Made by a program: the position numbers and the translations under genes
Assembly (NCBI GenBank): GCA_965198095.1
Contig: OZ240239.1
Coordinates: 1,364,001-1,428,000 of the forward strand
Origin: CBDFJH01 sp965198095
GTDB lineage: Bacteria; Latescibacterota; UBA2968; GCA-2709665
DNA length: 64,000 nucleotides
Reading direction: 5' to 3'
Part shown: positions 41,593-49,311 of the stretch, in pieces
Layout of the letters: each line of letters opens with the position of its first letter
How positions within the stretch are numbered: the stretch's first letter is position 1
Notes under the pieces: model-generated
Seen by the model: the letters and a program-made list of their open reading frames with translations, nothing else
Told to the model about the DNA's origin: nothing
Databases searched by the model: none

Positions 41593-43053
41593 TCAACCTG
41601 CACCGTCGAACTCCGATGCCAACTTCAGCACCCCTTTTGCCGCCTCAAACCTCACCTCCGGCGACCGATCTTTGAGATACTTTCTGAGCGTCCTCAAATG
41701 CTCGAGATTCCCGGACGCTCCCAAGCCCTCCAGCGCAAGCGTTCTCAGGTCGACATACTCGGTTTTCTCCAAGACATTCTTTAATGCTTTGTGCGCAGCG
41801 GGTAGAGAGATTCGGCCGAGCGCGTCCGCGATCGAGCGCCTCAGCGGCAACCGGTCATCGCGAGAAAACGCATCGTTGAGGGCGGCGACAGCCTCGTCGC
41901 TCTCCATGCCCCCCAAGGCCTTTATGGCCGCGTGCTCAATCGTCTCGTTTCTCGACCAGATCAGGGCTTCCCTGAGCGGCAGGACGCGCCGGACATCCCC
42001 GATCAACCCGGTCACCTCTATCCCCCGCGCCGTTTCCCGCTCGTTCCGATACCGGAGATCCTGCAACTCTGGTGAGATTTGGGAGCCGACGCCAAGCAAT
42101 GCGAGGGTCCGCGCCGCGCTCAGTTTTACCGGGTTGATGGGGTCCGTTCTAAACGCCGCCAGAAGGAGCGGAACGGCGGAACTGTCCCGGATGTGGGCGA
42201 GTCCCTCCGCCGCCAGATTCCGTTCGGAAGCATTCCTGGCCGTCGAGAGCATCTCCTGCAGGTAAGGCCCGATCGCCTTGGAGCTGATCTTACCCAAGGC
42301 CTCCAGGCATCTCCGTCGGACTTCATAGTAGCGTTTTCTCTTGAATGCGTCACCCAGATACGCGGCCGCCGTCGAATCGCCAAACGTCTCCAGAGAGGTG
42401 ATCAATACCATGTCGGCCGACAGGGAGTTCGGTTCCAGCAAACGCCGTCCGATGGCAGGCAGGCTTTCCCGGTCCTCCAGTCGGGCCAAGGCAACGGCCG
42501 CCGCTGCCTGCACCAAGGAGTCCGCGTCTTCTTGAAACGCCACGCGCAGGTCTGCAATCCATTCAGGATTTCCGAGACGCCCCAGACCTCCCGCGGCGTT
42601 CGATCGAACGTGGCTTGCCTCCTCGTTTCTCAGCACGTCGGCCAGCAAGCTTGCGGTGCCCGGGTTCCCCAGGCGCTCCAGAGCGATAGCCGCTTCCATC
42701 CGAAAGAAGAGGTCCCACCGCTCATCATCCAGCAGCGCCTTGAGCGGCCCGTTCGCCCTCGGATCTCCCGATTTACCCAGCGCTCGAATCGCCCGGAAGG
42801 CGAGGACGCCGCTCTGTCGCGAAAGGGCCTCGACAAACGCCCGGGTCAGACGCGGATCGTTCGTCTCCTCGAGCGCTTCAGCGGCCGCGGCCGCCAGGTT
42901 TCCTTCGACCTCCTCGTCCTTGAGCAGGTCGAACAACGTATCGGTTGCCTCCCTCCGGGATTCAGCAACCTCTTTCGGGTCGACGCCGCAGCCGAACAGC
43001 CAGAACGAGACCAACAACGCGCACGCGTATTCTGCAAATTTTCCAGGGGACAA
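41593..43053 (-). CDS. HEAT-repeat lipoprotein
   Basis: A 486-residue protein with a lipoprotein signal (LLVSFWLFGC; Cys about residue 18) followed by about twelve HEAT/PBS-lyase-type repeats of 30-35 residues, e.g. DPRANGPLKALLDDERWDLF, NPEWIADLRVAFQEDADSLV, and at the end NLEHLRTLRKYLKDRSPEVR. It is a membrane-tethered protein-binding scaffold; the partner is unknown. The frame is open to an ATG at 43146, but those codons lie in the inverted-repeat element. I choose TTG 43053, which follows GGGAGG. Confidence 0.82.
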   Translation of the reverse strand: MSPGKFAEYACALLVSFWLFGCGVDPKEVAESRREATDTLFDLLKDEEVEGNLAAAAAEALEETNDPRLTRAFVEALSRQSGVLAFRAIRALGKSGDPRANGPLKALLDDERWDLFFRMEAAIALERLGNPGTASLLADVLRNEEASHVRSNAAGGLGRLGNPEWIADLRVAFQEDADSLVQAAAAVALARLEDRESLPAIGRRLLEPNSLSADMVLITSLETFGDSTAAAYLGDAFKRKRYYEVRRRCLEALGKISSKAIGPYLQEMLSTARNASERNLAAEGLAHIRDSSAVPLLLAAFRTDPINPVKLSAARTLALLGVGSQISPELQDLRYRNERETARGIEVTGLIGDVRRVLPLREALIWSRNETIEHAAIKALGGMESDEAVAALNDAFSRDDRLPLRRSIADALGRISLPAAHKALKNVLEKTEYVDLRTLALEGLGASGNLEHLRTLRKYLKDRSPEVRFEAAKGVLKLASEFDGAG

Positions 43054-43102
43054 TCGCCTACCTCCCGGTTGTCTTCTCTCTCGCCGAAATCCTCTTTTCA
43101 GG

Positions 43103-43229
43103 CTAGGAGCCTGTCGGAATACCTCTGATAGGGTCTTTTTAAACACGATATACAGCGTTATAATAAATACAAATCGCTATATATTGTATATCAGTCGGGT
43201 CGAATAGGGGTTCTCCGACAGGCTCCTAG
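43103..43229. mobile_element. 127-bp mini-element with perfect 16-bp terminal inverted repeats
   Basis: CTAGGAGCCTGTCGGA (43103-43118) and TCCGACAGGCTCCTAG (43214-43229) are exact inverted repeats. The interior is AT-rich (ATATATTGTATAT) and non-coding. If CTAG is the target duplication, the terminal repeat is GAGCCTGTCGGA, which resembles IS5-type ends by eye. The right end supplies the TAG stop of the neighbouring gene. Confidence 0.75.
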
Positions 43230-44230
43230 CTCCCGAACGCTCCGAGCATGCCCGTCAGTTCATCTTCTCCCTTGCCCATAATCATGGAGATATCCCATTC
43301 GAATTCACCCTTCCCGGGTACGACGCCGCACCCCTTGAGCCCTTCCGCAATATCCAGGCGATCGATCTGGGAAGTGGAGGGCTCCAGACCGATGTGATGA
43401 AGGTTGTTCCATCCGCCCTCATTCACCCATAGGCCGAGATAGGGCAGCTTCCTCGCGGGAAACAGAAATCCGATGAACTCCCCGTTGGGATAGAGCAGAG
43501 CACATCGACCTTGCTCCATCCGAGTCGTGAAAAGCTTCTCCGCCTCCTTGTTCCTGCTCGACCGAAGGGCGTTCCGGTTGTACGACTTATTCAGCGTCAG
43601 ATCCGTAACCGACGGCCAATCGTGGAGCGTTTGCGGAGCGCCGAGTCGGTCTCCAGTGCTCGAATAGGCAACCACATTCGTGCCCTCGGGGATCAAGATT
43701 TTCGTCCGTGTCTCACCCTTGAACAGAGGATGAAACGCATACAGAAAGGGCATGTCGTATGGACTTTCGTTAACCACGCGATAGGAGAGGCGAATATAGG
43801 GGTGCGCTCTTCGAGCCAGCATCTCAAAGCTTATCTGCCGCTCGAACACATAAGGAAATCTCACCCCGTGCACACGCATGTGGACCCGACCCTGCTTGAC
43901 CTCATACTCCCACGGAAGCGTCCAGACTTCCCCGTGGTCCGGCACCCTCACGGCATCCCACGGAAACGCAGGGTAAGGACAGGGGCCTACCGTGGGGAAA
44001 CACTCATCGGCGCCGTCCCGCTCGTAATCCTCGAACGCATCTCCGTACGTACGAGCGCGGTAGGCGATATTGGTCCGGGACAGGAACTCCCGCTTTGTCT
44101 TCTTGTTCACCAGGGAGATCATCTTGCCGCCGAGTTCGGGGACAACGGTGAGCGAGAATCGGCTGCTGTCCATCGTGAGCGCCTTGAGATCCGGGGCGAG
44201 GTTCGCTTCCGTCACTTTCATCTTGTTCAT
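43226..44230 (-). CDS. Aldose-1-epimerase-like (galactose mutarotase fold) protein
   Basis: The 334-residue product has the beta-sandwich pattern of aldose epimerases: SRFSLTVVPELGGKMISLVN at the N-terminus, GADECFPTVGPCPYPAFPWD, LSYRVVNESPYDMPFLYAFH (the His of this strand is typical), and LGLWVNEGGWNNLHHIGLEP near the end. It probably interconverts sugar anomers or binds sugars. The stop codon TAG is part of the inverted-repeat element at 43103-43229, so the original C-terminus may have been longer. It is third in a three-gene sugar operon. Confidence 0.78.
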   Translation of the reverse strand: MNKMKVTEANLAPDLKALTMDSSRFSLTVVPELGGKMISLVNKKTKREFLSRTNIAYRARTYGDAFEDYERDGADECFPTVGPCPYPAFPWDAVRVPDHGEVWTLPWEYEVKQGRVHMRVHGVRFPYVFERQISFEMLARRAHPYIRLSYRVVNESPYDMPFLYAFHPLFKGETRTKILIPEGTNVVAYSSTGDRLGAPQTLHDWPSVTDLTLNKSYNRNALRSSRNKEAEKLFTTRMEQGRCALLYPNGEFIGFLFPARKLPYLGLWVNEGGWNNLHHIGLEPSTSQIDRLDIAEGLKGCGVVPGKGEFEWDISMIMGKGEDELTGMLGAFGS

Positions 44231-44272
44231 TGCGATAGGTCCTTTCCTCGTAGATGAAGATCGGATGGCATC

Positions 44273-45175
44273 TCAGATGACGCGATGTTCAACCCTTCGG
44301 GTCCCGCGTCCCACTCTGGTTCCAACAAAAATATCCTGGTATAGCTGCTTCAAGAACTCGAGGCCTTCGCTTGCAAGCTGTTCCGGAGAATCGGCCAGTT
44401 GCCTCCAAATGCAGATCAGTTTGGCGATTCTTTCCATAGTGGGATCGAACGATTCAATCGTAATACACCCGTCATATCCGACCTTCTTCAGGGCTTCGAA
44501 AAAATCGGTCCAGGGAACGAGCCCTCTGCCGGGAATCCCCCGCTGGTTTTCACAGGCGTGCACGTAGCCGAGGTGCGCTCCCGTGTCCAACACCGCCTGA
44601 GGGATATCGTCCTCCTCACGAATCATGTGAAAGGTATCCAGGTGGACGACGACATTCGACATCCCGACCTCTTCGATGAACCTTACCGCGTCTGACGCGA
44701 TGTTGATGAAATGCGATTCGAACCGATTGAGCGGCTCAATACCGATAATGAGCTCCGACGTCTCCTGTGCGTATTCGGCTGCGGCCCGACAGGCCTCCAC
44801 GCCCCATTTCCATTCTTCTTCCGACCGCATTCTCCCGGACAGGTACCCCCACCCGCAGTAGATGGCCCCTCCAAACACTTCCGCACCCGCCTCGTTACTC
44901 AAATCGATCAAGCGCTTCGAAAAATCCATCCCGTTCCGGCGGACCTTCGGCTCCGGAGAGATGACGTTGTACTCGGGCGGCATGCCGTATCCGGTGTTGA
45001 TCGTCAGACCCAGATCGCTCGCAGCCTGTCTCGTCTTCTTGGCCGGAAAGTTGTCCGGATCGAACGGAATGAGCTCTACGGCATCGAACCCCATCTTCTT
45101 GCACTTGTCGAGAACGGGCAGGTCCTTCTCTACAAACGTCTCCTTGAACAGCAGAGAATGAATCCCGAATATCAT
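44273..45175 (-). CDS. TIM-barrel sugar isomerase/epimerase (xylose-isomerase-like)
   Basis: The 300-residue protein matches the D-psicose/D-tagatose 3-epimerase group: FGIHSLLFKETFVEKDLPVL at the start, then the metal ligands in IGIEPLNRFESHFI (Glu), VVVHLDTFHMIREED (Asp and His), HACENQRGIPGRG and CITIESF (Glu), all in order. It would isomerise or epimerise a keto-sugar using a divalent metal. It lies between the NAD-dependent reductase-like gene (45227-46306) and the aldose-epimerase-like gene, with gaps of about 50 bases, suggesting one catabolic operon. Confidence 0.87.
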   Translation of the reverse strand: MIFGIHSLLFKETFVEKDLPVLDKCKKMGFDAVELIPFDPDNFPAKKTRQAASDLGLTINTGYGMPPEYNVISPEPKVRRNGMDFSKRLIDLSNEAGAEVFGGAIYCGWGYLSGRMRSEEEWKWGVEACRAAAEYAQETSELIIGIEPLNRFESHFINIASDAVRFIEEVGMSNVVVHLDTFHMIREEDDIPQAVLDTGAHLGYVHACENQRGIPGRGLVPWTDFFEALKKVGYDGCITIESFDPTMERIAKLICIWRQLADSPEQLASEGLEFLKQLYQDIFVGTRVGRGTRRVEHRVI

Positions 45176-45226
45176 CTCTCTACCTCCGACTCGCCTTCGG
45201 CTTCGAGAGCGAGCGTGACGCCCGGC

Positions 45227-46306
45227 CTAGAACCGTCCATCCCTGCGCTCATACATCGTCGGCTTGTCCAACACCCTCCCCCCGTGCATCACCCACGACG
45301 CAACCCACTCGACGACTGCTTCCATATCGACCTCGGGTGGCCCGAGCAGCGAGATCAACTTATCCGCGTTGCCGAGAAGCGATGCCTCGCTCTCGGTGCC
45401 CTCGAAGATCGGCTCCACGCCCATAAAATGCCCCAATCGGGCCGCCAAACGGCGAATCGACAGGGTCTCCGGGCCGGTCAGATTGTAGACCGGGGGCGGG
45501 CTGTCGCACAGCGGAAAACACCGGGCGAGATAGGCATTCGCATCCCCCTGCCAGATCTGGTTTACGTGGCCCACCGTGAGATCGATCGGTCTACGGCGCC
45601 AGACCTTTCGGGCCACGTCCAGAACAATGCCGTACCGCAGCTCGGTCGCGTAAAACAGCCGGATGATCACCGCCGGCGTCTGCTGCAACGCCGAATAGTA
45701 GGTCACAAGCCGCTCGCCACCCAGCCTGGAAGCGGCATATTCGCCCACCGGGTCTTCATCCCACGACTCACTCGCCCCGCCCAGCGCCGTCTGGGTGACC
45801 CCATAGACATTCCCGGTTGAAACGTAGACAAGCCGGGACGTTGGAAAACGCTGGACGACCCTGGCGGGCATCAAGCTGTTTATCGCCCAGGTCCCCGGTT
45901 CGCTCCCGGTCGTACCGAACTTGGATCCAGCCAACAAGATGATGTGCGCGGCTTCCGGAAGCGATTGAAGGTCACCATCATCCAGAAGATCGCACCGGAT
46001 CGTACGAACTCCACCCGCTTCCAGCCGCTCCCGAGTTTCAGATTCTGAAAATCGGGAGACCCCGACGACCCCCCTGGCCCCCGCACGGATCAGAAGCCCG
46101 GCGAGGGACGGCCCCATCTTGCCCCCAGCCCCCAGGATCAACACCTCTCCGTCGATGGCGGACACGGCCTCGACGACCTCGGGGGCAGGCCTCGTCATCT
46201 GCTCGATGAGCGCATCTTCCGTTTCGAGAGGCACCAAGGTGCGGCTCGGATCCATCGTCTTCAGTGCGATGCGGCCTCCGTCCACCACTTGGCGAGTCTT
46301 GGCCAT
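45227..46306 (-). CDS. NAD-dependent epimerase/dehydratase (extended SDR)
   Basis: The 359-residue protein has the SDR nucleotide motif LILGAGGKMGPSLAGLLIRAG (about residue 51), CDLLDDGDL, LVYVSTGNVYG with the catalytic-serine position occupied by Ser/Thr, then EYAASRLGGERLV. The active site is normally YxxxK; here it reads Y-A-A-S-R, with Arg for Lys. The substrate is probably a sugar or sugar nucleotide. It is the first gene of the operon with the TIM-barrel isomerase and the mutarotase-like gene. Confidence 0.83.
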   Translation of the reverse strand: MAKTRQVVDGGRIALKTMDPSRTLVPLETEDALIEQMTRPAPEVVEAVSAIDGEVLILGAGGKMGPSLAGLLIRAGARGVVGVSRFSESETRERLEAGGVRTIRCDLLDDGDLQSLPEAAHIILLAGSKFGTTGSEPGTWAINSLMPARVVQRFPTSRLVYVSTGNVYGVTQTALGGASESWDEDPVGEYAASRLGGERLVTYYSALQQTPAVIIRLFYATELRYGIVLDVARKVWRRRPIDLTVGHVNQIWQGDANAYLARCFPLCDSPPPVYNLTGPETLSIRRLAARLGHFMGVEPIFEGTESEASLLGNADKLISLLGPPEVDMEAVVEWVASWVMHGGRVLDKPTMYERRDGRF

Positions 46307-46580
46307 GAGCGAGTCGGCCGTGGGAAGGAATATAAACTGATATTAAACAAATATATGGCCTGATAAGGCCACACGAACTTCGATCCTTTAATATAGAATG
46401 CAAACGGCATTGAAACAACCCAAAACTGACGAACGAGGCCCTGAAAGGACGCGACTTCGGTTGTGGGCTTGACAAGAACGGGATCAGCTTCATCCCTGCC
46501 GGGGGACGGGACGACCGGCGTGCGACGTTGTGAGAGGAAGAGAGAGGGGAAGACGAAGCGCAGGTTTGCTTCCAGGTTGT

Positions 46581-48041
46581 TCAGAACTCCAGTCCCAACC
46601 GCGCCCAGATCCGATCCACCTTCACCTTGACTTCATCGGTCATCGTGATCTTATCGGGCCAGTTCCGGGTGAACCCTTCTTCCGGCCACTTCCGCGTGGC
46701 GTCGATACCCATTTTTGACCCGAAGGTAAACGATCGGGACGAGTGGTCCAGCACGTCGATCGGACCGGGCGTGAAGTGGACGTCCCGTCTCGGATCGATG
46801 TTGTTCAGCGTTACCCACCACGCCTCCTTCGGATCCTGGACATTCACGTCTTTGTCCAAGATGACGATCACTTTGGCGAGCATCATCTGGCCGAGACCCC
46901 AGAGTCCGTTCATCACCTTATAGGCGTGTCCAGGATACTGTTTGTCAATCGAAACGAACACAAGGTTGTGGAAGATGCCTTCGGCCGGCATGTGATAATC
47001 CTCGATCTCCGGAAGCAACAATTTCATCAAGGGCAGAAAGATCCGCTCGGTGGCGTGTCCCATCCAGAAATCTTCCATAGGAGGCCTGCCGACGATCGTC
47101 GTCTGGTAGATCGGATCTTGACGCATCGTCATCGCAGTGACGTGGAAGGCCGGATAGTCGTCCGCAAGAGAGTAAAACCCGGTGTGGTCTCCGAAAGGAC
47201 CCTCCCGGACCAGGTCCTCGGTCGGATCGACGTAGCCTTCCAGGACGATTTCAGCCTCGGCCGGCACGTCCAAGTCGACCGTTACGCCCCTGACGAGCCC
47301 CATCGGACTCCGGCGAAGGAAGCCTGTAAAGATGAATTCGTCGATCGCGGGCGGAAGCGGGGCGGTGGCGCTGTAGATCGTCGCGGGGTCCCCACCCAAC
47401 GCAGCCGCCACTTCGAGCCGTTCCCCTCCACGCTTTGCAAGGTCGTAGTGTCGCGCCCCTACTTTGTGCCGCTGCCAGTGCATCGCCGTCGTGTTGCGGT
47501 TCAGGACCTGCATTCGGTACATCCCGACATTGCGCACGCCGGTTTCGGGATCTCGCGTGATCACGAGTGGCATCGTAATGAATGGGCCGCCGTCGCCGGG
47601 CCAGCAGGTGGTCACCGGGAGTCGCCCGAGATCGACCTCTTCTCCCCGAAAGACCTGCTCCTGACAGGGGCCTGAACGCACCTGCCTCGGAGGGAATCCG
47701 GTCATCTCCTTGAGCATCGGCAGGAGCGCCAGCTTGCCCATCAAAGAGTCGGGGACCTCGAGCTTCAGCATCGTTGCAAGACGGTCGCCGATCTCATCCA
47801 GATCATCCGCGCCGAGGGCCATCGAGATCCGGCGTCTGGAGCCGAAGAGGTTGATCCCCAGAGGGATCCTACTCCCTTTCACGTTTTCGAACAGCAGGGC
47901 CGGTCCGCCATCCTGGCTTTTCATGGCCCGATCCGCGATCTCGGTGACCTCGAGGTATGGATCCACCTCTACCTCGATTCGGTTCAACTCACCCTCACGG
48001 TCGAGATCGGCGATGAACGCCTGAAGGTTCTTATAGGCCAT
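46581..48041 (-). CDS. UbiD-family (de)carboxylase
   Basis: The 486-residue protein is a prenylated-FMN enzyme. It starts FIADLDREGELNRIEVEVDP, has DGGPALLFENVKGSRIPLGI, VTTCWPGDGGPFITMPLVIT, MYRMQVLNRNTTAMHWQ with the cofactor-binding region, and DFWMGHATERIFLPLMKLLL. The length is typical of UbiD. It may act in ubiquinone or menaquinone synthesis (4-hydroxy-3-polyprenylbenzoate) or on aromatic acids. The UbiX flavin prenyltransferase it needs is not in this window. It is 48 bases downstream of the MocA-like gene. Confidence 0.92.
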   Translation of the reverse strand: MAYKNLQAFIADLDREGELNRIEVEVDPYLEVTEIADRAMKSQDGGPALLFENVKGSRIPLGINLFGSRRRISMALGADDLDEIGDRLATMLKLEVPDSLMGKLALLPMLKEMTGFPPRQVRSGPCQEQVFRGEEVDLGRLPVTTCWPGDGGPFITMPLVITRDPETGVRNVGMYRMQVLNRNTTAMHWQRHKVGARHYDLAKRGGERLEVAAALGGDPATIYSATAPLPPAIDEFIFTGFLRRSPMGLVRGVTVDLDVPAEAEIVLEGYVDPTEDLVREGPFGDHTGFYSLADDYPAFHVTAMTMRQDPIYQTTIVGRPPMEDFWMGHATERIFLPLMKLLLPEIEDYHMPAEGIFHNLVFVSIDKQYPGHAYKVMNGLWGLGQMMLAKVIVILDKDVNVQDPKEAWWVTLNNIDPRRDVHFTPGPIDVLDHSSRSFTFGSKMGIDATRKWPEEGFTRNWPDKITMTDEVKVKVDRIWARLGLEF

Positions 48042-48089
48042 GAACGAACTCCTTCACCACGTCGTATCGGGGGCCTTGGGCAGAAGCCT

Positions 48090-48710
48090 TCATGACTTCT
48101 GGATCTGCCGCCTTTCCAACTCCGCCCGATAATCCTCGGGTGTGTCCAGATCGCGAAGGATTCCGGCATCCTCCACAGGCAATTCCAGGGTATCCCCGGG
48201 ATGCCCCCGCGTCACCGGCTTGAGCCCCCGATTCTCGGGAAGGCGCAGAATCTCGTCTCGGTACCGCTTGAGGTCCACGAGTGCGGGATGCCCCCGCGTG
48301 CCCCGATAGGTCGGTATGACGATGCCCTTTTTCCCCGCCTTGTAGGCGGAAACGACCCGGCGCGCCACCCTTGCTTCGATCTGGGGCTGGTCCGCCAGTA
48401 CGATCAGCGCTGCATCGGCCGAATCGGGAACCGCGGCGACGCCGCAATGGACGCTGGAAAGCATCCCCTTGGCGTAGTCTGCGTTCAGGCTGAACCTCAC
48501 CGTCCGCCCAGCCAAACTCTCCTTGACCTCGTCCGCCCGATGACCGACCACGACCACGATCTCCTCCAAATCGACCGAAAGCAACAGGTCTACGACAGAC
48601 TGGAGGATCGTCTTTTCCCCGAAGGGGAGCAAGGGCTTGAGCAATCCCATTCTGGAGGAGGTGCCGGCGGCGAGGACAATCGCGTACACCTGCTTGGGAT
48701 CTGCCGCCAT
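48090..48710 (-). CDS. MocA/MobA-like nucleotidyltransferase
   Basis: The 206-residue protein has the nucleotidyltransferase signature IVLAAGTSSRMGLLKPLLPF (residues 10-29), VVVGHRADEVK, and LIVLADQPQIE with the metal-binding DQP, then GHPALVDLKRY. It resembles MocA, which transfers CMP to molybdopterin to make the cytosine dinucleotide cofactor, and also related nucleotidyltransferases of quinone or sugar pathways. Being upstream of ubiD is not diagnostic. I start at the ATG at 48710 (MAADPKQVYAIV); the frame runs on upstream to 49100 but without family sequence. Confidence 0.8.
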   Translation of the reverse strand: MAADPKQVYAIVLAAGTSSRMGLLKPLLPFGEKTILQSVVDLLLSVDLEEIVVVVGHRADEVKESLAGRTVRFSLNADYAKGMLSSVHCGVAAVPDSADAALIVLADQPQIEARVARRVVSAYKAGKKGIVIPTYRGTRGHPALVDLKRYRDEILRLPENRGLKPVTRGHPGDTLELPVEDAGILRDLDTPEDYRAELERRQIQKS

Positions 48711-48789
48711 AACCTGTAGTATAACAAAAAGCCGGCGTTGCGCCCCAGGAATTCGCCACCATGCCGCGCATCCTTTCTGTTGGGCCCGT

Positions 48790-48833
48790 GGCCGAGACGG
48801 AAAGCCGCCGGCTAGGCGGGGGGCGTCGTTTAC
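48790..48833 (+). repeat. Conserved 42-44-bp motif, copy A
   Basis: GGCCGAGACGGAAAGCCGCC followed by GGCTAGGCGGGGGGCG and TCGTTTAC. Copy B at 59443-59484 matches over nearly the whole length. The part GCCGCC-GGCTA-GGCGG can form a hairpin. It lies in the 600-base gap between the MocA-like gene and the glycosidase. I know no RNA class it clearly belongs to. Confidence 0.5.
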
Positions 48834-49131
48834 CGGGGCGAGACGGCCGATTTCGAACGTCCCTCGGCGACAGGAGGAAGGCGCTGACTCAGGCCGCGTG
48901 GAATGATGTAAGACCTGAACCGCAAGGATCTTATATCTACATGAGTCAAGAGGACGCGTGACTGCGGAAGGGCGGAGGGTGGTCGGCGATGGATGCTTCC
49001 GGCGCGCGGCGCCGTTTTCGCCCGCCCGAGACTCGGCCTGGGCTCCGGATCGCCGTGGCCCGGCGTCTGGCATATTCTTTTGTAACCTAAATAAAATCAA
49101 ATGGTTTTCTAGAAAATAGAATTCATTTGTC
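48834..49131. other. Non-coding stretch before the glycosidase promoter
   Basis: Apart from the repeat at 48790-48833 I see no gene in 48711-49131. An AT-rich patch starts at 49078 and leads into the promoter at 49132. Confidence 0.5.
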
Positions 49132-49159
49132 TTGACATTTCAATTCTAGAGATTAAATT
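49132..49159 (+). promoter_or_regulatory. Promoter with flanking inverted repeat before the glycosidase gene
   Basis: TTGACA (49132-49137) and TAAATT (49154-49159) with a 16-base spacer lie 150 bases before the start codon. TAGAATT (about 49117-49123) and AATTCTA (49142-49148) flank the -35 as an inverted repeat, as a repressor operator would. Confidence 0.6.
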
Positions 49160-49311
49160 TTTTCAGATTCTCCGGCGTTTGGGCCCTCCGGCGTCCGTGC
49201 GTCGTCTCCGACCCGAGAGGCGAACGGGAGGCGCCGTAGCCCGTTCACGAAGCGCATCCGGGACGTTCGCATTTCGAACGCCGAGTTGACTTCATCGCCG
49301 AGTCCTGAGCC

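Noticed and set aside
43054..43146. Upstream start of the HEAT-repeat lipoprotein at 43146
   Set aside because: Those codons lie within the inverted-repeat element, while TTG 43053 has a strong ribosome site and places the signal peptide at the N-terminus.
48790..48833. c-di-GMP-I or molybdenum-cofactor riboswitch
   Set aside because: Only a short stretch (GACGGAAAGCC) recalls the first and GTTTACC the second; the other conserved parts are missing.
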